From the NCBI RefSeq assembly GCF_017315945.1, contig NZ_JAFLWI010000015.1:1-64000 (forward strand): DNA of 64,000 nt, written 5' to 3'. The translations under genes and the position numbers were made by a program. Under the pieces are notes generated by a model. That model did not search any database. It saw nothing but the letters and a program-made list of their open reading frames with translations, and was not told the origin of the DNA. Of the stretch, positions 16,160 through 27,871 are shown piece after piece; the first letter of the stretch is position 1, and every line of letters begins with the position of its first letter. This stretch comes from Candidatus Enterococcus courvalinii. GTDB lineage: Bacteria > Bacillota > Bacilli > Lactobacillales > Enterococcaceae.

Positions 16160-17273
16160 ACCATTACTGCCTGGATCAACAATCGGGATTGTCGGCGGCG
16201 GTCAATTAGGTCGAATGATGACAATTAGTGCAAAAGAAATGGGCTTTAAAGTAGGCGTATTAGATCCTGTGAGTGGTTGCCCAGCAGCTCAGGTAGCTGA
16301 TTGGCATATCGAAAGTTCCTATGATGATACTTTTGCGTTAGAAGAACTTGCTAGACGAACAGATGTCATTACCTATGAATTCGAGAATGTAAGTGTGGAA
16401 GCACTTAATGCTATTTTACCAAAATCATTTATTCCTCAAGGAACGGACTTGTTGGCAATTACTCAAGACCGACTCTTAGAAAAATCATTTTTAGAAACAA
16501 ATAATATTGTGATCGCACCTTATGCAACAATTGTGAGCCCAACAGATATTCAAGATGCAATCGACGGGATTGGTTATCCTTGTGTCTTGAAAACAACGCG
16601 CGGTGGGTATGATGGAAAAGGTCAATGTGTATTGTATAGTCGTGCTGACTTAGCACCAGCAATGGATCTATTACGAAAAGGAACGTGTGTGTTGGAAGCG
16701 TGGATTCCTTTTGAAAAAGAAATTTCTGTTATGGTGGCTGGTAATGGTCAAGGAGAGTATACAACATTTCCTGTGGTGGAAAATGTCCACCGAAATAATA
16801 TCTTGCATGAGACAATTGCGCCAGCTCGTGTGCCTGCTGAAGTAGTGGAGGAAGCTGAGCGAATCGCAAAAGTAGTTGCAAAAGCAGTGAATTTATCTGG
16901 TGTTTTAGGTGTCGAAATGTTTTTGACTAAGACTGGTGGCTTATATGTCAATGAGCTAGCGCCAAGGCCACATAATTCTGGACACTATTCAATTGAAGCT
17001 TGTTCAATGAGTCAATTTGATGCACACATTCGTGGTATTTGTGGTTGGCCATTAAGTAAGATTCGCTTACTAAGCGACGCTGTCATGGTCAATGTGTTGG
17101 GCGAACAGCTGTTAGAAAGTTATCGTTTGATTGAGAAAAAGCCAGATTGGCAATTTCATTTTTATGGAAAAAGCCAAGCGCAAAAAGGACGGAAAATGGG
17201 TCATATCACCATTTTGACTGAAGATACGCATGAAACGCTAGAAGAAATCTATCAAACCAACATTTGGGACTAA
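16143..17273 (+). CDS. purK: N5-carboxyaminoimidazole ribonucleotide synthetase
   Basis: This ATP-grasp enzyme makes N5-CAIR from AIR, bicarbonate and ATP and works with PurE. The 376-residue protein has the N-terminal [11 protein letters not shown], an ATP-grasp core including [15 protein letters not shown] and the metal-binding [15 protein letters not shown]. The start is GTG within the end of purE, with only a weak ribosome binding site, so translational coupling is likely; TTG at 16152 is an alternative. Confidence 0.95.
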   Translation: MINLVKPLLPGSTIGIVGGGQLGRMMTISAKEMGFKVGVLDPVSGCPAAQVADWHIESSYDDTFALEELARRTDVITYEFENVSVEALNAILPKSFIPQGTDLLAITQDRLLEKSFLETNNIVIAPYATIVSPTDIQDAIDGIGYPCVLKTTRGGYDGKGQCVLYSRADLAPAMDLLRKGTCVLEAWIPFEKEISVMVAGNGQGEYTTFPVVENVHRNNILHETIAPARVPAEVVEEAERIAKVVAKAVNLSGVLGVEMFLTKTGGLYVNELAPRPHNSGHYSIEACSMSQFDAHIRGICGWPLSKIRLLSDAVMVNVLGEQLLESYRLIEKKPDWQFHFYGKSQAQKGRKMGHITILTEDTHETLEEIYQTNIWD

Positions 17274-17286
17274 AGGAGAAAGTTAA

Positions 17287-18582
17287 ATGTTAGAACGTTA
17301 TACACGACCTGAGATGGGAAATATCTGGACAGAAACAAATAAATATCAAGCTTGGTTGGAGGTTGAGATTTTAGCAGATGAAGCTTGGGCTGAACTTGGG
17401 GATATTCCTAAAGAAGATGTGAAAAAAATTCGTGAACATGCTTCATTTGATATCAATCGAATTTTAGAGATTGAAAAATCAACACGTCATGATGTTGTAG
17501 CTTTCACGCGTGCAGTATCTGAAACACTTGGTGAAGAACGTAAATGGGTACATTATGGCTTAACAAGTACAGACGTTGTTGACACTGCTTATGGTTATTT
17601 AATCAAACAGGCAAATGATATTTTGCGAGAAGATTTGAAACGTTTTACGGCGATTATTGGTGAAAAAGCAAAAGAACATAAATACACAGTCATGATGGGC
17701 CGAACACATGGTGTTCATGCTGAACCAACAACATTTGGCTTAAAACTAGCTACTTGGTATTCTGAAATGAAACGGAATATTGAACGGTTTGAACATGCAG
17801 CTAAAGGTGTAGAAGCTGGTAAAATCTCTGGTGCAGTAGGAACATTTGCGAATATTCCACCATTTATTGAAGAGTACGTTTGCGAGAACTTAGGCATTCG
17901 CCCACAAGAAATCTCAACGCAAGTTTTACCACGCGATTTACACGCTGAATACTTTGCAACAATGGCATTGATTGCGACAAGTATTGAACGTTTCGCAACA
18001 GAAATTCGTGGGTTACAAAAATCAGAAACGCGTGAAGTGGAAGAATTTTTTGCTAAAGGGCAAAAAGGATCTTCTGCAATGCCACACAAACGCAATCCAA
18101 TTGGGTCAGAAAATATGTCTGGTTTGGCGAGAGTAATTCGTGGTCATATGGTTACTGCGTACGAAAATGTTTCTTTATGGCATGAAAGAGATATTTCTCA
18201 TTCATCTGCTGAACGAATCATTTTACCTGATACAACGATTCTTTTAGATTACATGTTGAATCGTTTTGGAAACATCGTGAAGAATCTGACGGTCTTCCCA
18301 GAAAATATGAAACGTAATATGGATGCCACATTTGGCCTGATTTATAGTCAACGAGTATTGTTGAAATTAATTGATAAAGGAATGACTCGCGAAGAAGCGT
18401 ATGATTTAGTTCAACCAAAAACTGCGCAAGCGTGGGATGAACAAACAGCATTCCGTCCTTTATTAGAAAATGATTCGAAAATCACTTCTGTTTTATCCGC
18501 AGAAGACATTGAAGATGCGTTTGACTATCACTATCACTTAAAAAATGTGGACACGATTTTTGAACGTGTTGGTTTAGCTTGA
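17287..18582 (+). CDS. purB: adenylosuccinate lyase
   Basis: The enzyme acts twice in purine synthesis: SAICAR to AICAR, and adenylosuccinate to AMP. The 431-residue protein shows the catalytic [10 protein letters not shown] near 138-147 (H141), [10 protein letters not shown] near 92-101, and the superfamily signature [11 protein letters not shown] at 261-271 with the catalytic serine. AAAGGAGAAAG precedes the ATG. It is the last gene of purEKB and ends at a terminator. Confidence 0.97.
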   Translation: MLERYTRPEMGNIWTETNKYQAWLEVEILADEAWAELGDIPKEDVKKIREHASFDINRILEIEKSTRHDVVAFTRAVSETLGEERKWVHYGLTSTDVVDTAYGYLIKQANDILREDLKRFTAIIGEKAKEHKYTVMMGRTHGVHAEPTTFGLKLATWYSEMKRNIERFEHAAKGVEAGKISGAVGTFANIPPFIEEYVCENLGIRPQEISTQVLPRDLHAEYFATMALIATSIERFATEIRGLQKSETREVEEFFAKGQKGSSAMPHKRNPIGSENMSGLARVIRGHMVTAYENVSLWHERDISHSSAERIILPDTTILLDYMLNRFGNIVKNLTVFPENMKRNMDATFGLIYSQRVLLKLIDKGMTREEAYDLVQPKTAQAWDEQTAFRPLLENDSKITSVLSAEDIEDAFDYHYHLKNVDTIFERVGLA

Positions 18583-18589
18583 GATGATG

Positions 18590-18627
18590 AAATGCTGTAG
18601 CAAAAAAATGCTGCAGCATTTTTTTGT
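18590..18627 (+). terminator. terminator of purEKB
   Basis: AATGCTGTAGCA pairs with TGCTGCAGCATT (one G-U pair) before a run of seven T. Confidence 0.9.
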
Positions 18628-18633
18628 GCAAAG

Positions 18634-18680
18634 AAAAAAGAGGTCTGCCACTAGTCTGGCAAACCTCTTTTGTTTTTTTT
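18634..18680. terminator. bidirectional terminator between purB and the converging gene
   Basis: AAAAGAGGT and ACCTCTTTT, extended by TGCCA/TGGCA, form the stem. T runs lie on both strands, so it mainly serves the minus-strand gene at 18705-19076 and backs up the purB terminator. Confidence 0.88.
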
Positions 18681-18704
18681 GTTAGTAGAACATATGCAGA
18701 CTAC

Positions 18705-19076
18705 TTACGCAAGTGCTTGTGCATTTGTAAAGTGAAGTGAGTGAAGCAAGTTGAGTAAATAATCAATGAAATCATAATTGTATTCCTGAGTGTTGAAAAC
18801 GACTTGGATACGATATTGATTTTTGAAAACTTTTTGTTCATGTATTTGATTGATCAACAATTCGTGATTGGAATTCGTTTGATAGTGTGCAGTTTTTTTT
18901 CGACATTCAGCATGACGTTTTGTTGCACGGCGAATTTTTCGGAAAGTATAAAAGCTTGTGTCTTTATTACACAGATAAACGTCTTTGATACCTAATAAAT
19001 CATTGTATAAGCGAGCACGTTCTTCTGGTGTTAGTTCAGTTAGGAATTGTTGTGCAGTATAAGTTGAATCTTCCAT
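18705..19076 (-). CDS. unknown 123-residue protein
   Basis: I do not recognise a family. The protein is soluble, rich in Thr, His, Gln and Asn, and contains a basic segment (YTFRKIRRATKRHAECRKK, about residues 43-61) that could contact nucleic acid. AAGGAGGCAC precedes the ATG. It has its own promoter, divergent from purC, and a strong terminator. Its position between two purine operons does not by itself show a role in purine metabolism. Confidence 0.8.
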   Translation of the reverse strand: MEDSTYTAQQFLTELTPEERARLYNDLLGIKDVYLCNKDTSFYTFRKIRRATKRHAECRKKTAHYQTNSNHELLINQIHEQKVFKNQYRIQVVFNTQEYNYDFIDYLLNLLHSLHFTNAQALA

Positions 19077-19121
19077 ATGCTAGTGCCTCCTTGAATAAAC
19101 ATGCGTGATAATTACACATTT

Positions 19122-19150
19122 ACTATACCATTAAGTTTTTTTGATGTAAA
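19122..19150 (-). promoter_or_regulatory. promoter of the 123-residue gene, with a cre-like overlap
   Basis: On the minus strand, TTTACA, a 17-bp spacer and TATAGT preceded by TGG form a strong promoter. The plus-strand sequence TGTAAACGTTTCGA (19145-19158) matches 12 of 14 positions of a CcpA cre consensus and covers the -35. Confidence 0.6.
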
Positions 19151-19186
19151 CGTTTCGATTAATGGCATTTTATCCAGCAATCATCT

Positions 19187-19204
19187 AAAAACGAACATTA
19201 GATG
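19187..19204 (+). promoter_or_regulatory. PurR box upstream of purC
   Basis: AAAAACGAACATTAGATG carries the CGAACATT PurBox core. ACGAAC (19191) lies 67 bp before the purC -10, matching the purE arrangement. Confidence 0.72.
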
Positions 19205-19234
19205 ATTCTAATGCTTATAATGTACAGTAGTTGG

Positions 19235-19263
19235 TTGATTTACATAAAAAGTGTTGTTAAAAT
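19235..19263 (+). promoter_or_regulatory. promoter of purCSQLFMNHD
   Basis: TTGATT (19235-19240), a 17-bp spacer and TAAAAT (19258-19263). The -10 context TTGTTAAAAT is the same as for purE. Confidence 0.75.
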
Positions 19264-19331
19264 CAAAAGTGAAAAGACGAACAAAAACGACAGTTTGTTA
19301 ATCGAATGTAAGTTTATAAGGGGAGAGACTT

Positions 19332-20048
19332 GTGAGAAAAGCGGGATTGTTATATGAAGGAAAAGCAAAAAAAATGTTTGCAACAGTGGATGAACAAGTG
19401 GTTTGGGTCGAATATCTTGACCAAGCAACAGCATTGAATGGGATTATGAAAGATCAAATTCAAGGAAAAGGCGAATTAAATAATCAGATCACTAGCCGAA
19501 TTTTCCAATACTTAACAAAAAAAGGAATTGACAATCATTTTATTGATATTTTATCAAAAAACGAACAATTGGTAAAAAAGGTTGAAGTGATTCCTTTAGA
19601 AGTGGTTGTTAGAAATTTTGCAGCAGGCAGCTTTTCTAAGCGACTAGCAGTACCCGAAGGAACCATTTTACCTGAACCAATCATTGAATTTTATTATAAA
19701 GATGATTCGCTAGATGACCCGTTTATCAATGAAGCGCACATTTCATTCTTACAGCTTGCAACACCAGCTGAAATTCAAGAAATCAAATCAATGGCATTAC
19801 AAGTCAACCATGCTTTACAGGTATTATTTACAGAAATTGACTTGCAATTGATTGATTTTAAACTAGAGTTTGGTCGATTAGCAGATGGACAAATCTTACT
19901 TGCTGATGAGATTTCTCCTGATACCTGTCGTTTATGGGATAGTGAATCTCATGAACACATGGATAAAGATGTGTACCGTCGAAAAATTGGCAACCTGGTT
20001 CCAGTCTATCAAGAAGTGTTGGCTCGTTTGAACAATTATTCATTCTAA
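19332..20048 (+). CDS. purC: SAICAR synthetase
   Basis: The enzyme joins CAIR and aspartate with ATP to give SAICAR. The 238-residue length is standard. Visible motifs are LYEGKAKKMF near residues 6-15, the conserved VRNFAAGSFSKR near 91-102, and LIDFKLEFG and LADEISPDTCRLWD in the C-terminal half. The start is GTG with AAGGGGAGAG upstream. It is the first gene of the large purine operon. Confidence 0.97.
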   Translation: MRKAGLLYEGKAKKMFATVDEQVVWVEYLDQATALNGIMKDQIQGKGELNNQITSRIFQYLTKKGIDNHFIDILSKNEQLVKKVEVIPLEVVVRNFAAGSFSKRLAVPEGTILPEPIIEFYYKDDSLDDPFINEAHISFLQLATPAEIQEIKSMALQVNHALQVLFTEIDLQLIDFKLEFGRLADGQILLADEISPDTCRLWDSESHEHMDKDVYRRKIGNLVPVYQEVLARLNNYSF

Positions 20049-20093
20049 TAATCATTGCTACTTAAAAAACTTACTTTTAAAGGAGAAAATCAA

Positions 20094-20348
20094 ATGTATT
20101 TTGTAAAAGTTTATGTGACGTATAAAGATTCTGTTTTAGATCCACAAGGAGAAGCTGTAAAACATGCAGTGCATCGTATGGGCTATGAAGAGATTGCAGA
20201 AATCCGTATGGGAAAATACTTTGAAATTCAAGTTGCGCCATCACAGGCACCTGTTGAAGAAACAATTGAACAAATTTGCGACAAATTATTAGCGAATGTC
20301 AACATGGAAACATATCGTTACGAAATTGAGGAAATGGAGGAAGTTTAG
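20094..20348 (+). CDS. purS: FGAM synthase, PurS subunit
   Basis: This is the small (84-residue) subunit of the three-part FGAM synthase, which bridges PurQ and PurL. The pattern [22 protein letters not shown] is typical of PurS. AAAGGAGAAAATC places the start at the ATG at 20094 rather than 20055. The next gene starts 2 bp after the stop. Confidence 0.96.
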   Translation: MYFVKVYVTYKDSVLDPQGEAVKHAVHRMGYEEIAEIRMGKYFEIQVAPSQAPVEETIEQICDKLLANVNMETYRYEIEEMEEV

Positions 20349-20349
20349 C

Positions 20350-21027
20350 ATGAAGTTTGCAGTGATTGTTTTTCCTGGCTCAAACTGTGATGCAGATATG
20401 CTATGGGCTGTGCAAGAAATTATGGGCGTGGAAGCCGCATATGTTCGTTACGATGAAGATTCTCTTTCAGGATTTGATGGTGTGCTACTTCCTGGTGGTT
20501 TTTCTTACGGTGATTATCTTCGTTGTGGCGCAATTGCTCGCTTCTCGACCATTATGCAAGAGGTGATTCGCTTTGCTGAAGAAGGTAAACCAGTATTTGG
20601 AACATGTAATGGGTTCCAAATTTTAACTGAAGCTGGCTTGCTCCCTGGTGTTTTACGTAGAAATGAGTCTTTACAATTTATTTGTAAGACAGTTCCGTTA
20701 CGAGTTGTGAATAATCAAACTGCGTTTACCTCAGAATATCGTGAAGATGAAGTGATTCAGTTGCCCGTCGCTCATGGTGAAGGCAATTATTTTTGTGATG
20801 AAGAAACGTTGCGGGAGCTAAAGGAAAATAATCAAATTGTTTTTACGTATGAAGACGAAAATATTAATGGCAGTGTGGAACGCATTGCAGGAATTACGAA
20901 TCAAGCTGGAAATGTTCTGGGAATGATGCCCCATCCTGAACGTGCGATGGAACAGTTATTAGGTTCAGAAGACGGAAAACGTTTCTTTCAATCAATGATC
21001 AAAAATTTCGGGAAGGTGACTGTTTAG
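20350..21027 (+). CDS. purQ: FGAM synthase, glutaminase subunit PurQ
   Basis: This class I glutamine amidotransferase supplies ammonia to PurL. The 225-residue protein has PGSNCDAD near 9-16, the nucleophile elbow [11 protein letters not shown] with C86, and the His-Glu pair in [11 protein letters not shown] near the C-terminus. GGAGGAAGTTTAGC, overlapping the purS stop, places the start at 20350. purL begins at the base after its stop codon. Confidence 0.97.
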   Translation: MKFAVIVFPGSNCDADMLWAVQEIMGVEAAYVRYDEDSLSGFDGVLLPGGFSYGDYLRCGAIARFSTIMQEVIRFAEEGKPVFGTCNGFQILTEAGLLPGVLRRNESLQFICKTVPLRVVNNQTAFTSEYREDEVIQLPVAHGEGNYFCDEETLRELKENNQIVFTYEDENINGSVERIAGITNQAGNVLGMMPHPERAMEQLLGSEDGKRFFQSMIKNFGKVTV

Positions 21028-23250
21028 ATGAAAACAATGATGGAGCCAACAGCACAAGAAATCAAAGAACAGAAAATCTACAGTGAATGGGGTTTGTCTG
21101 ATGAAGAATACCGTATGATCGAAGAAGATATCTTGGGTAGGATGCCTAATTATACTGAAACTGGGCTGTTTTCTGTTATGTGGAGTGAACATTGTTCTTA
21201 TAAGAACTCCAAACCTGTTTTACGAAAATTCCCAATTACTGGACCAAATGTTTTGCAGGGGCCTGGTGAAGGAGCGGGAATTGTGGATATCGGTGATGGG
21301 CAAGCAGTCGTTTTTAAAGCAGAAAGTCATAATCATCCTTCTGCTTTAGAACCGTATGAAGGCGCAGCGACTGGAGTTGGCGGGATTATTCGTGATATTT
21401 TCAGTATGGGTGCACGACCAATTGCGTTGTTGGATTCTTTACGCTTTGGTGAGTTGGATAATTCTCGCACAAAATATTTACTTGATGAAGTAGTTGCTGG
21501 AATTGGAGGCTATGGTAATTGTATCGGTATACCAACAGTTGGTGGCGAGATTGCTTTTGATGCTTGTTATGAAGGAAATCCATTAGTAAATGCGATGTGT
21601 GTTGGATTGATCGACCATAAAGATATTCAAAAAGGTCAGGCATCAGGTGTTGGCAATTCCATTATGTATGTTGGAGCTAAAACAGGTCGTGATGGTATTC
21701 ATGGTGCAACGTTTGCTTCGGAGGAATTTAGTCAAGAAGAAGAACAACAACGTTCTGCTGTTCAAGTTGGCGATCCTTTCATGGAAAAATTGTTGTTAGA
21801 AGCTTGCCTTGAGTTGATCCTGAACCATGCAGAAATTTTAGTAGGTATTCAAGACATGGGTGCTGCGGGATTGGTGTCATCAAGTTCAGAAATGGCTTCT
21901 AAAGCAGGATCAGGTTTGATTTTAACACTAGATGAGGTACCTCAACGAGAAACAGGTATGTCTCCTTATGAAATGATGTTATCTGAATCTCAAGAACGTA
22001 TGTTAATTTGTGTCAAAGCTGGCGCAGAGGAAGAAGTAAAAGCGTTATTCAAAAAATATGATTTAGATGCTGTAACAATTGGTAAGGTAACAGATGATGG
22101 TCAATATCGTTTGTATCATCACGGAAATGAAGTGGCTAACTTGCCAGTTGATGCTTTGGCAGAAGATGCACCAGTTTACGATAAGCCAAGAAAAGAACCA
22201 GCGAGACTGGCGGAGTTTCGAGAAATGCCCGCATATTTACCTGTTATTGGGGAGCCAAATAAAACATTTTTAGCGTTACTAGCGCAGCCAACGATTGCTT
22301 CAAAGAAATCCATTTACGAAACGTACGACTCTCAAGTTCAGACAAATACCGTTGTTCGTCCGGGAAGTGATGCAGCTGTTTTACGAATCCGTGGAACGAA
22401 AAAAGCTTTAGCAATGACAACTGATTGTAATGCAAGATACCTTTATTTAAATCCAGAAATCGGTGGACAGATCGCAGTTGCTGAAGCAGCGCGAAATATT
22501 GTCGCTAGCGGTGGAAAACCTTTAGCAATTACCGATTGTTTGAACTATGGTTCACCAGATAAACCTGAAGTTTTTTGGGAACTTTGGCATTCAGCAGAGG
22601 GCATAGCAGAAGCTTGCCGTACCTTTGAAACACCAGTGATTTCTGGAAATGTGTCACTTTACAATGAAACAGATGGCAAGGCAATCTATCCAACTCCGAT
22701 GATTGGGATGGTAGGTTTGATTGAATCCCATGAACAGATTACTACACAAGAATTTAAGCAAGCAGGCGATCAAATTTATGTCATTGGTCAAACAGACAAT
22801 GATTTTAATGGGAGTGAGCTTCAAAAACTTTTGACGGGAACAATTCAAGGTCAGTTAACTAATTTTGATTTAGCCGTTGAAAAGAAAAATCAAGATTTAA
22901 TGTTAACTGCTATTCAGCAAGGCTTAGTCGCTAGTTCTCATGATTGTTCTGAAGGTGGCTTGGCGGTTGCCATTGCAGAGGCTGCATTTACAAATGAGTT
23001 AGGTGTCAACATTCAGACTGAGTTAACTATTGCAGAACTTTTCTCGGAAACACAATCACGATTTGTGGTCTCAATCAATCCAGAAAAACAGGCAGCTTTT
23101 GAACAACTGGCAGGAGAACAGGCCTATTTTCTGGGTGAAGTAACAGCTGATTCTCAGTTTCGAATGCAAGCAGTTGATGGCGAAATCAATCTAGCAACTC
23201 AAAAGGCTAAAGCAAGCTGGGAGGAAGCTATTCCATGTCTTGTGAAGTAA
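21028..23250 (+). CDS. purL: FGAM synthase, large subunit PurL (short Firmicute form)
   Basis: This ATP-dependent subunit converts FGAR to FGAM using ammonia from PurQ. At 740 residues it is the small PurL that needs PurS and PurQ, not the 1300-residue single-chain form. Motifs include [42 protein letters not shown] and [27 protein letters not shown] lies 8 nt before the ATG; alternative ATG codons occur 9 and 12 nt downstream. It overlaps purF by 16 bp. Confidence 0.97.
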   Translation: MKTMMEPTAQEIKEQKIYSEWGLSDEEYRMIEEDILGRMPNYTETGLFSVMWSEHCSYKNSKPVLRKFPITGPNVLQGPGEGAGIVDIGDGQAVVFKAESHNHPSALEPYEGAATGVGGIIRDIFSMGARPIALLDSLRFGELDNSRTKYLLDEVVAGIGGYGNCIGIPTVGGEIAFDACYEGNPLVNAMCVGLIDHKDIQKGQASGVGNSIMYVGAKTGRDGIHGATFASEEFSQEEEQQRSAVQVGDPFMEKLLLEACLELILNHAEILVGIQDMGAAGLVSSSSEMASKAGSGLILTLDEVPQRETGMSPYEMMLSESQERMLICVKAGAEEEVKALFKKYDLDAVTIGKVTDDGQYRLYHHGNEVANLPVDALAEDAPVYDKPRKEPARLAEFREMPAYLPVIGEPNKTFLALLAQPTIASKKSIYETYDSQVQTNTVVRPGSDAAVLRIRGTKKALAMTTDCNARYLYLNPEIGGQIAVAEAARNIVASGGKPLAITDCLNYGSPDKPEVFWELWHSAEGIAEACRTFETPVISGNVSLYNETDGKAIYPTPMIGMVGLIESHEQITTQEFKQAGDQIYVIGQTDNDFNGSELQKLLTGTIQGQLTNFDLAVEKKNQDLMLTAIQQGLVASSHDCSEGGLAVAIAEAAFTNELGVNIQTELTIAELFSETQSRFVVSINPEKQAAFEQLAGEQAYFLGEVTADSQFRMQAVDGEINLATQKAKASWEEAIPCLVK

Positions 23251-24674
23251 AAAGTTTAAATGAAGAGTGTGGGATTTTTGGTGTCTGGGGGCATCAGGAT
23301 GCAGCAAGTGTTACTTATTTTGGTTTGCATAGCCTACAACATCGTGGGCAAGAAGGTGCAGGGATTGTTTCGAATGACGAGGGCAAGCTAAATGGACATC
23401 GCGATCTTGGGTTATTATCAGAAGTATTCAAAGATCAACGGAAATTAACTCAATTAACAGGAAATGCAGCAATTGGTCATGTGCGTTACGCGACTGCAGG
23501 AAATGGAAGTGTCGATAATATTCAGCCGTTTTTATTCAAATTTTATGATGTTTCGGTTGGTTTAGCGCACAATGGTAATTTAACTAATGCTCGCTCTTTA
23601 AGAAGAGAATTAGAGCAAGATGGCGCAATTTTTCATTCAAATTCGGATACAGAAATTTTAATGCATTTGATACGCCGAAGCGATGAAGAAACATTTCTAG
23701 CAAAATTAAAAGCTTCTTTGAACAAGGTAAAAGGCGGTTTTGCGTATTTACTAATGACAGAAGATGCAATGATTGCGGCGCTTGATCCGAATGGGTTCCG
23801 CCCGCTAGCGATTGGACAGATGAAAAATGGCGCTTATGTCGTTACTTCTGAAACCTGTGCTTTAGAAGTAGTTGGTGCAGAATTTCTCCGTGATGTGCAT
23901 CCCGGAGAAGTAGTGATAATCAACGATGAAGGGTTGAAAATTGAAACGTACACACAAGATACACAGCTAGCAATCTGCTCAATGGAGTATATTTATTTTG
24001 CACGACCAGATTCAAACATCAATGGGGTCAATGTTCACACCGCTCGAAAAAATATGGGGAAAAATCTAGCCAAAGAGGCGCCGATTGAGGCAGATATGGT
24101 GGTAGGGGTTCCTAATTCTTCTTTGTCAGCTGCTAGTGGGTATGCCGAGGCAAGTGGAATTCCTTATGAAATTGGTTTGGTGAAAAATCAATATATTGCG
24201 CGGACATTCATTCAACCCACACCAGAGTTGCGTGAACAAGGGGTGCGTATGAAATTATCGGCTGTTCGTGGAGTAGTAGAAGGTAAAAAAATCGTGATGG
24301 TAGATGACTCCATTGTCCGAGGTACGACAAGTCGGCGAATCGTCCGGTTATTAAAAGAAGCTGGTGCAAAAGAAGTACATGTGCGGATCGCTTCGCCACC
24401 TCTAAAATATCCTTGTTTTTACGGAATTGACATTCAAACGAGAAAAGAATTGATTGCTGCTAATCATAGTATTGAGGAAATTCGGCAATGTATTGGAGCA
24501 GACTCTTTAGAATTCCTTAGTGAGGAAGGTCTGATTACTGCCATTGGGTTACAAGAAGAGGTGCCTTATTCAGGACTATGTATGGCTTATTTTAATGGTG
24601 ACTATCCAACTCCTTTATATGATTATGAGGAGAAATACCAAGCATCTCTAAAAGAAAAAGTTTCGTTTTTCTAA
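23235..24674 (+). CDS. purF: glutamine PRPP amidotransferase, first committed purine enzyme
   Basis: The enzyme makes phosphoribosylamine from PRPP and glutamine. The 479-residue precursor starts with an 11-residue propeptide; C12 in CGIFGVWG would become the catalytic N-terminal Cys. The PRPP motif [13 protein letters not shown] is near residues 354-366. Of the four Fe-S ligand positions known in B. subtilis PurF, three cysteines are present (C248, C394, C449), but the second residue of the CxxC pair is Tyr (Y452 in CMAY), so a normal [4Fe-4S] cluster is doubtful. GGGAGGAAGC inside purL precedes the ATG. Confidence 0.96.
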   Translation: MSCEVKSLNEECGIFGVWGHQDAASVTYFGLHSLQHRGQEGAGIVSNDEGKLNGHRDLGLLSEVFKDQRKLTQLTGNAAIGHVRYATAGNGSVDNIQPFLFKFYDVSVGLAHNGNLTNARSLRRELEQDGAIFHSNSDTEILMHLIRRSDEETFLAKLKASLNKVKGGFAYLLMTEDAMIAALDPNGFRPLAIGQMKNGAYVVTSETCALEVVGAEFLRDVHPGEVVIINDEGLKIETYTQDTQLAICSMEYIYFARPDSNINGVNVHTARKNMGKNLAKEAPIEADMVVGVPNSSLSAASGYAEASGIPYEIGLVKNQYIARTFIQPTPELREQGVRMKLSAVRGVVEGKKIVMVDDSIVRGTTSRRIVRLLKEAGAKEVHVRIASPPLKYPCFYGIDIQTRKELIAANHSIEEIRQCIGADSLEFLSEEGLITAIGLQEEVPYSGLCMAYFNGDYPTPLYDYEEKYQASLKEKVSFF

Positions 24675-24696
24675 TAATAAAGGAGTGAATCATCGC

Positions 24697-25740
24697 ATGA
24701 AAAATGCATATGCAAAAGCTGGCGTGGATGTGGAAGCTGGTTATGAAGTTGTTGAACGAATCAAAAAACATGTTAAAAAAACGGAACGTCTTGGTGTAAT
24801 GGGTGCGCTAGGAGGTTTTGGTGGTTGTTTTGATCTTTCTTTGTTTGATGTAAAAGAACCTGTTTTAGTTTCGGGAACGGATGGCGTTGGGACAAAATTA
24901 GCGGTAGCAATTGAAGCAGATCAACATGATACGATTGGGATTGATTGTGTTGCAATGTGTGTGAATGATATTTTAGCCCAAGGTGCAGAGCCTCTTTATT
25001 TCTTAGATTACTTAGCTACTGGAAAGAACCAACCGGAAAAATTAGAACAAGTAGTTGCAGGTGTAGCAAATGGTTGTGTTCAAGCGAATATGGCGCTGAT
25101 TGGCGGAGAAACTGCTGAGATGCCAGGAATGTATCAAGGTGATGACTATGACTTAGCCGGCTTTGCCGTTGGAATTGCCGAAAAGTCACAACTGATTACT
25201 GGAGAGTCGATTGAACCAGGAGATATTTTATTAGGATTGCCTTCAAGTGGGATTCATTCCAATGGGTATTCACTAGTAAGAAAAATTTTCTTTGAAGAAC
25301 ATCAACTGACAACTGATAGTATTTTGCCAGAGTTAAATGAGACATTAGCTGATAGTCTATTAGTTCCAACGAGAATTTATGTTGCAAGTCTTTTACCATT
25401 GATCAGAAAAAATCAATTGAAAGGCTGTGCGCATATCACAGGTGGCGGTTTTGTAGAGAACATTCCTAGGATGCTACCCGCTGGAGTCAGTGCAAATATC
25501 CAATTAGGAAGCTGGCCGATTTTACCAATTTTTGATTGTCTACAAAGCTATGGAAAGTTATCTTCGGCAGAAATGTATGAAATTTTTAATATGGGTATCG
25601 GAATGGTCGTGGTGGTTTCGCCAGAACAAGTAGCTGAAGTCACGGCTAATTTTGCAGAGCAAGGAGATGCTATCTACCAAATCGGTGAAATCGTAGCAGA
25701 AGACACACAGAAAATTATTTTTACTGGAGAAATGGCATGA
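24697..25740 (+). CDS. purM: phosphoribosylformylglycinamidine cyclo-ligase (AIR synthetase)
   Basis: The enzyme closes the imidazole ring, turning FGAM into AIR with ATP. The product is 347 residues from the ATG at 24697 ([20 protein letters not shown]), chosen because the N-terminus aligns with known PurM; a GTG at 24685 overlaps the AAAGGAG ribosome binding site. Motifs include [23 protein letters not shown] and [15 protein letters not shown]. It overlaps purN by 4 bp (ATGA). Confidence 0.96.
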   Translation: MKNAYAKAGVDVEAGYEVVERIKKHVKKTERLGVMGALGGFGGCFDLSLFDVKEPVLVSGTDGVGTKLAVAIEADQHDTIGIDCVAMCVNDILAQGAEPLYFLDYLATGKNQPEKLEQVVAGVANGCVQANMALIGGETAEMPGMYQGDDYDLAGFAVGIAEKSQLITGESIEPGDILLGLPSSGIHSNGYSLVRKIFFEEHQLTTDSILPELNETLADSLLVPTRIYVASLLPLIRKNQLKGCAHITGGGFVENIPRMLPAGVSANIQLGSWPILPIFDCLQSYGKLSSAEMYEIFNMGIGMVVVVSPEQVAEVTANFAEQGDAIYQIGEIVAEDTQKIIFTGEMA

Positions 25741-26315
25741 GATTAGCCATTTTTGCTTCGGGTAATGGGAGTAACTTCCAAGCTTTGGTAACGAATTTAA
25801 GAGAAAAAAAGCTAGCTGTTACAGTTGACTGGTTATTTTGTGATCAGCCAGAAGCGTACGTGTTACAAAGAGCAGAAGAATTGGAAGTTCCTGCTAGTCA
25901 GTTTTCACCAAAAGATTTTGCAAATAAAGTAGCGTATGAACAGGAGATACTACGACAGTTACATGAACGGAAAATTGATTTAGTCATTTTGGCTGGCTAT
26001 ATGCGAATTGTGGGACCAACGTTGCTCACCGCATTTGAAAATAAAATGGTGAATATCCACCCATCGTTATTGCCGGATTTTCCAGGATTGCACGGGATTC
26101 GTGATGCGTATGAAGCGGGAGTAGCAACCACAGGTGTGACCGTTCATTTAATTGATGCAGGTGTCGATACAGGTCCTATCATTCGTCAAGAAAAAGTCGA
26201 GATTGAACCAACAGATACATTGGAAATCCTTGAACAAAAAATCCATGCAGTTGAGCATCGAATTTATCCAGAAATCGTCGAAGAAATGATCAAAAATGGA
26301 GGCTATTTAAAATGA
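25737..26315 (+). CDS. purN: phosphoribosylglycinamide formyltransferase
   Basis: The enzyme formylates GAR with 10-formyl-tetrahydrofolate. The 192-residue length is typical. The N-terminal [12 protein letters not shown] binds phosphate. The catalytic Asn and His lie in [16 protein letters not shown], and the Asp in [13 protein letters not shown]. It overlaps purM at its start and purH at its end by 4 bp each, so translation is tightly coupled. Confidence 0.97.
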   Translation: MRLAIFASGNGSNFQALVTNLREKKLAVTVDWLFCDQPEAYVLQRAEELEVPASQFSPKDFANKVAYEQEILRQLHERKIDLVILAGYMRIVGPTLLTAFENKMVNIHPSLLPDFPGLHGIRDAYEAGVATTGVTVHLIDAGVDTGPIIRQEKVEIEPTDTLEILEQKIHAVEHRIYPEIVEEMIKNGGYLK

Positions 26316-27847
26316 CAAGAGCGTTGATTAGTGTATCAGACAAAACAGGAATCGTTGACTTTGCTAAAGGCTTGATTGCTAAGAATATCGAAATTGTTTC
26401 AACAGGTGGAACAAAAAAAGCATTGGATCAAGCAGGTATTAAAACGATTTCTATTGATGAGGTCACTGGTTTTCCAGAAATGATGGATGGCAGAGTAAAA
26501 ACCTTACACCCGAAGATTCACGGGGGACTTTTAGGGCGTCGAGATGTCGTTGAACATATGGAGGACATGGAGCGCGGTGAGATCTTGCCAATTGATTTTG
26601 TTTGTGTGAATCTTTATCCATTTAAGGAAACCATTTTAAAACCAGAAGTAACGGAGCAAGAGGCGATTGAAAATATTGATATTGGTGGCCTAAGTATGTT
26701 GCGAAGTGGTGCTAAAAACCACGAATTTGTCACAGTAATCGTTGATCCCTCAGATTATTCATTAGTCCTCCAAGAGTTAGAAGACCACGGGGAAACACAG
26801 TTAACAACTCGAAAACATCTAGCAGCGAAAGTCTTTCGTCATACGGCCGCTTATGATGCGTTAATTGCTCAATATTTGACAGAGATGGTGGGTGAAAAAG
26901 AACCAGAAAAATTAACGTTGACTTACGAGCGAAAACAAGATTTGCGTTACGGTGAAAATAGTCATCAAGAAGCAGCCTTTTATCAAGCTGCTTTGCCGGA
27001 AGACTATTCGATTGCTGCAGCAAAACAACTACACGGAAAAGAACTTTCATTCAATAACATTCGGGATGCAGATGCAGCGCTAAGAATTGCCCGAGAATAT
27101 GAGGAACCAACAGTCGTTGCATTGAAACATATGAATCCGTGTGGGATTGGAACGGCACCAACGATTTTTGAAGCTTGGAATTACGCGTTTGAAGCAGATC
27201 CAGTCTCGATTTTTGGTGGAATTATTGTTTTGAATCGTGAAGTGGATGTGGCTACTGCTGAAAAAATGCATGAACTATTTTTAGAAATCATTATTGCTCC
27301 AGGATTCACTGAAGCTGCATTAGAAGTTTTGAAGAAAAAGAAAAATCTGCGTATTTTAACGATCAGTTTTGAACAAAAAACAGCCAGTATAGCGGATGAA
27401 ACAGTTTCTGTTTTAGGTGGTTTATTAGTTCAAAGTCAAGATCTTGCAATGGAACACGAAGAAGACTGGACTGTAGTAACCGAGAAGCAACCAACAGCAG
27501 AACAAACAGCGGCGTTAGCATTTGCTTGGAAAGCCGTGAAACATGTTAAATCCAATGCTATTGTTGTGGCGAATGAACATCAAACTGTTGGTGTAGGGGC
27601 CGGGCAGATGAATCGCGTGGGTTCCGTCAAGATAGCGATTGAACAAGCCGGCGAAAAGCTGGAAGGCACAGTACTGGCGAGTGACGCGTTTTTCCCAATG
27701 GATGATTCAGTTGAATACGCTGCTACGCATGGAATCAAGGCAATCATTCAGCCAGGTGGCAGTATCAAAGACCAGGCTTCCATTGATATGGCTAATCGTC
27801 ATGGCATTGCGATGGTCTTTACGAATGTACGTCATTTTAGACATTAA
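26312..27847 (+). CDS. purH: bifunctional AICAR transformylase / IMP cyclohydrolase
   Basis: The enzyme performs the last two steps to IMP. The 511-residue protein has the N-terminal MGS-like cyclohydrolase domain (about 1-195; [38 protein letters not shown]) and the C-terminal transformylase domain ([30 protein letters not shown] and [12 protein letters not shown]). GGAGGCTATTTAAA precedes the ATG, which overlaps purN by 4 bp. Confidence 0.97.
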   Translation: MTRALISVSDKTGIVDFAKGLIAKNIEIVSTGGTKKALDQAGIKTISIDEVTGFPEMMDGRVKTLHPKIHGGLLGRRDVVEHMEDMERGEILPIDFVCVNLYPFKETILKPEVTEQEAIENIDIGGLSMLRSGAKNHEFVTVIVDPSDYSLVLQELEDHGETQLTTRKHLAAKVFRHTAAYDALIAQYLTEMVGEKEPEKLTLTYERKQDLRYGENSHQEAAFYQAALPEDYSIAAAKQLHGKELSFNNIRDADAALRIAREYEEPTVVALKHMNPCGIGTAPTIFEAWNYAFEADPVSIFGGIIVLNREVDVATAEKMHELFLEIIIAPGFTEAALEVLKKKKNLRILTISFEQKTASIADETVSVLGGLLVQSQDLAMEHEEDWTVVTEKQPTAEQTAALAFAWKAVKHVKSNAIVVANEHQTVGVGAGQMNRVGSVKIAIEQAGEKLEGTVLASDAFFPMDDSVEYAATHGIKAIIQPGGSIKDQASIDMANRHGIAMVFTNVRHFRH

Positions 27848-27871
27848 TCTTCAGTGGAAAAGGAGTAACGC

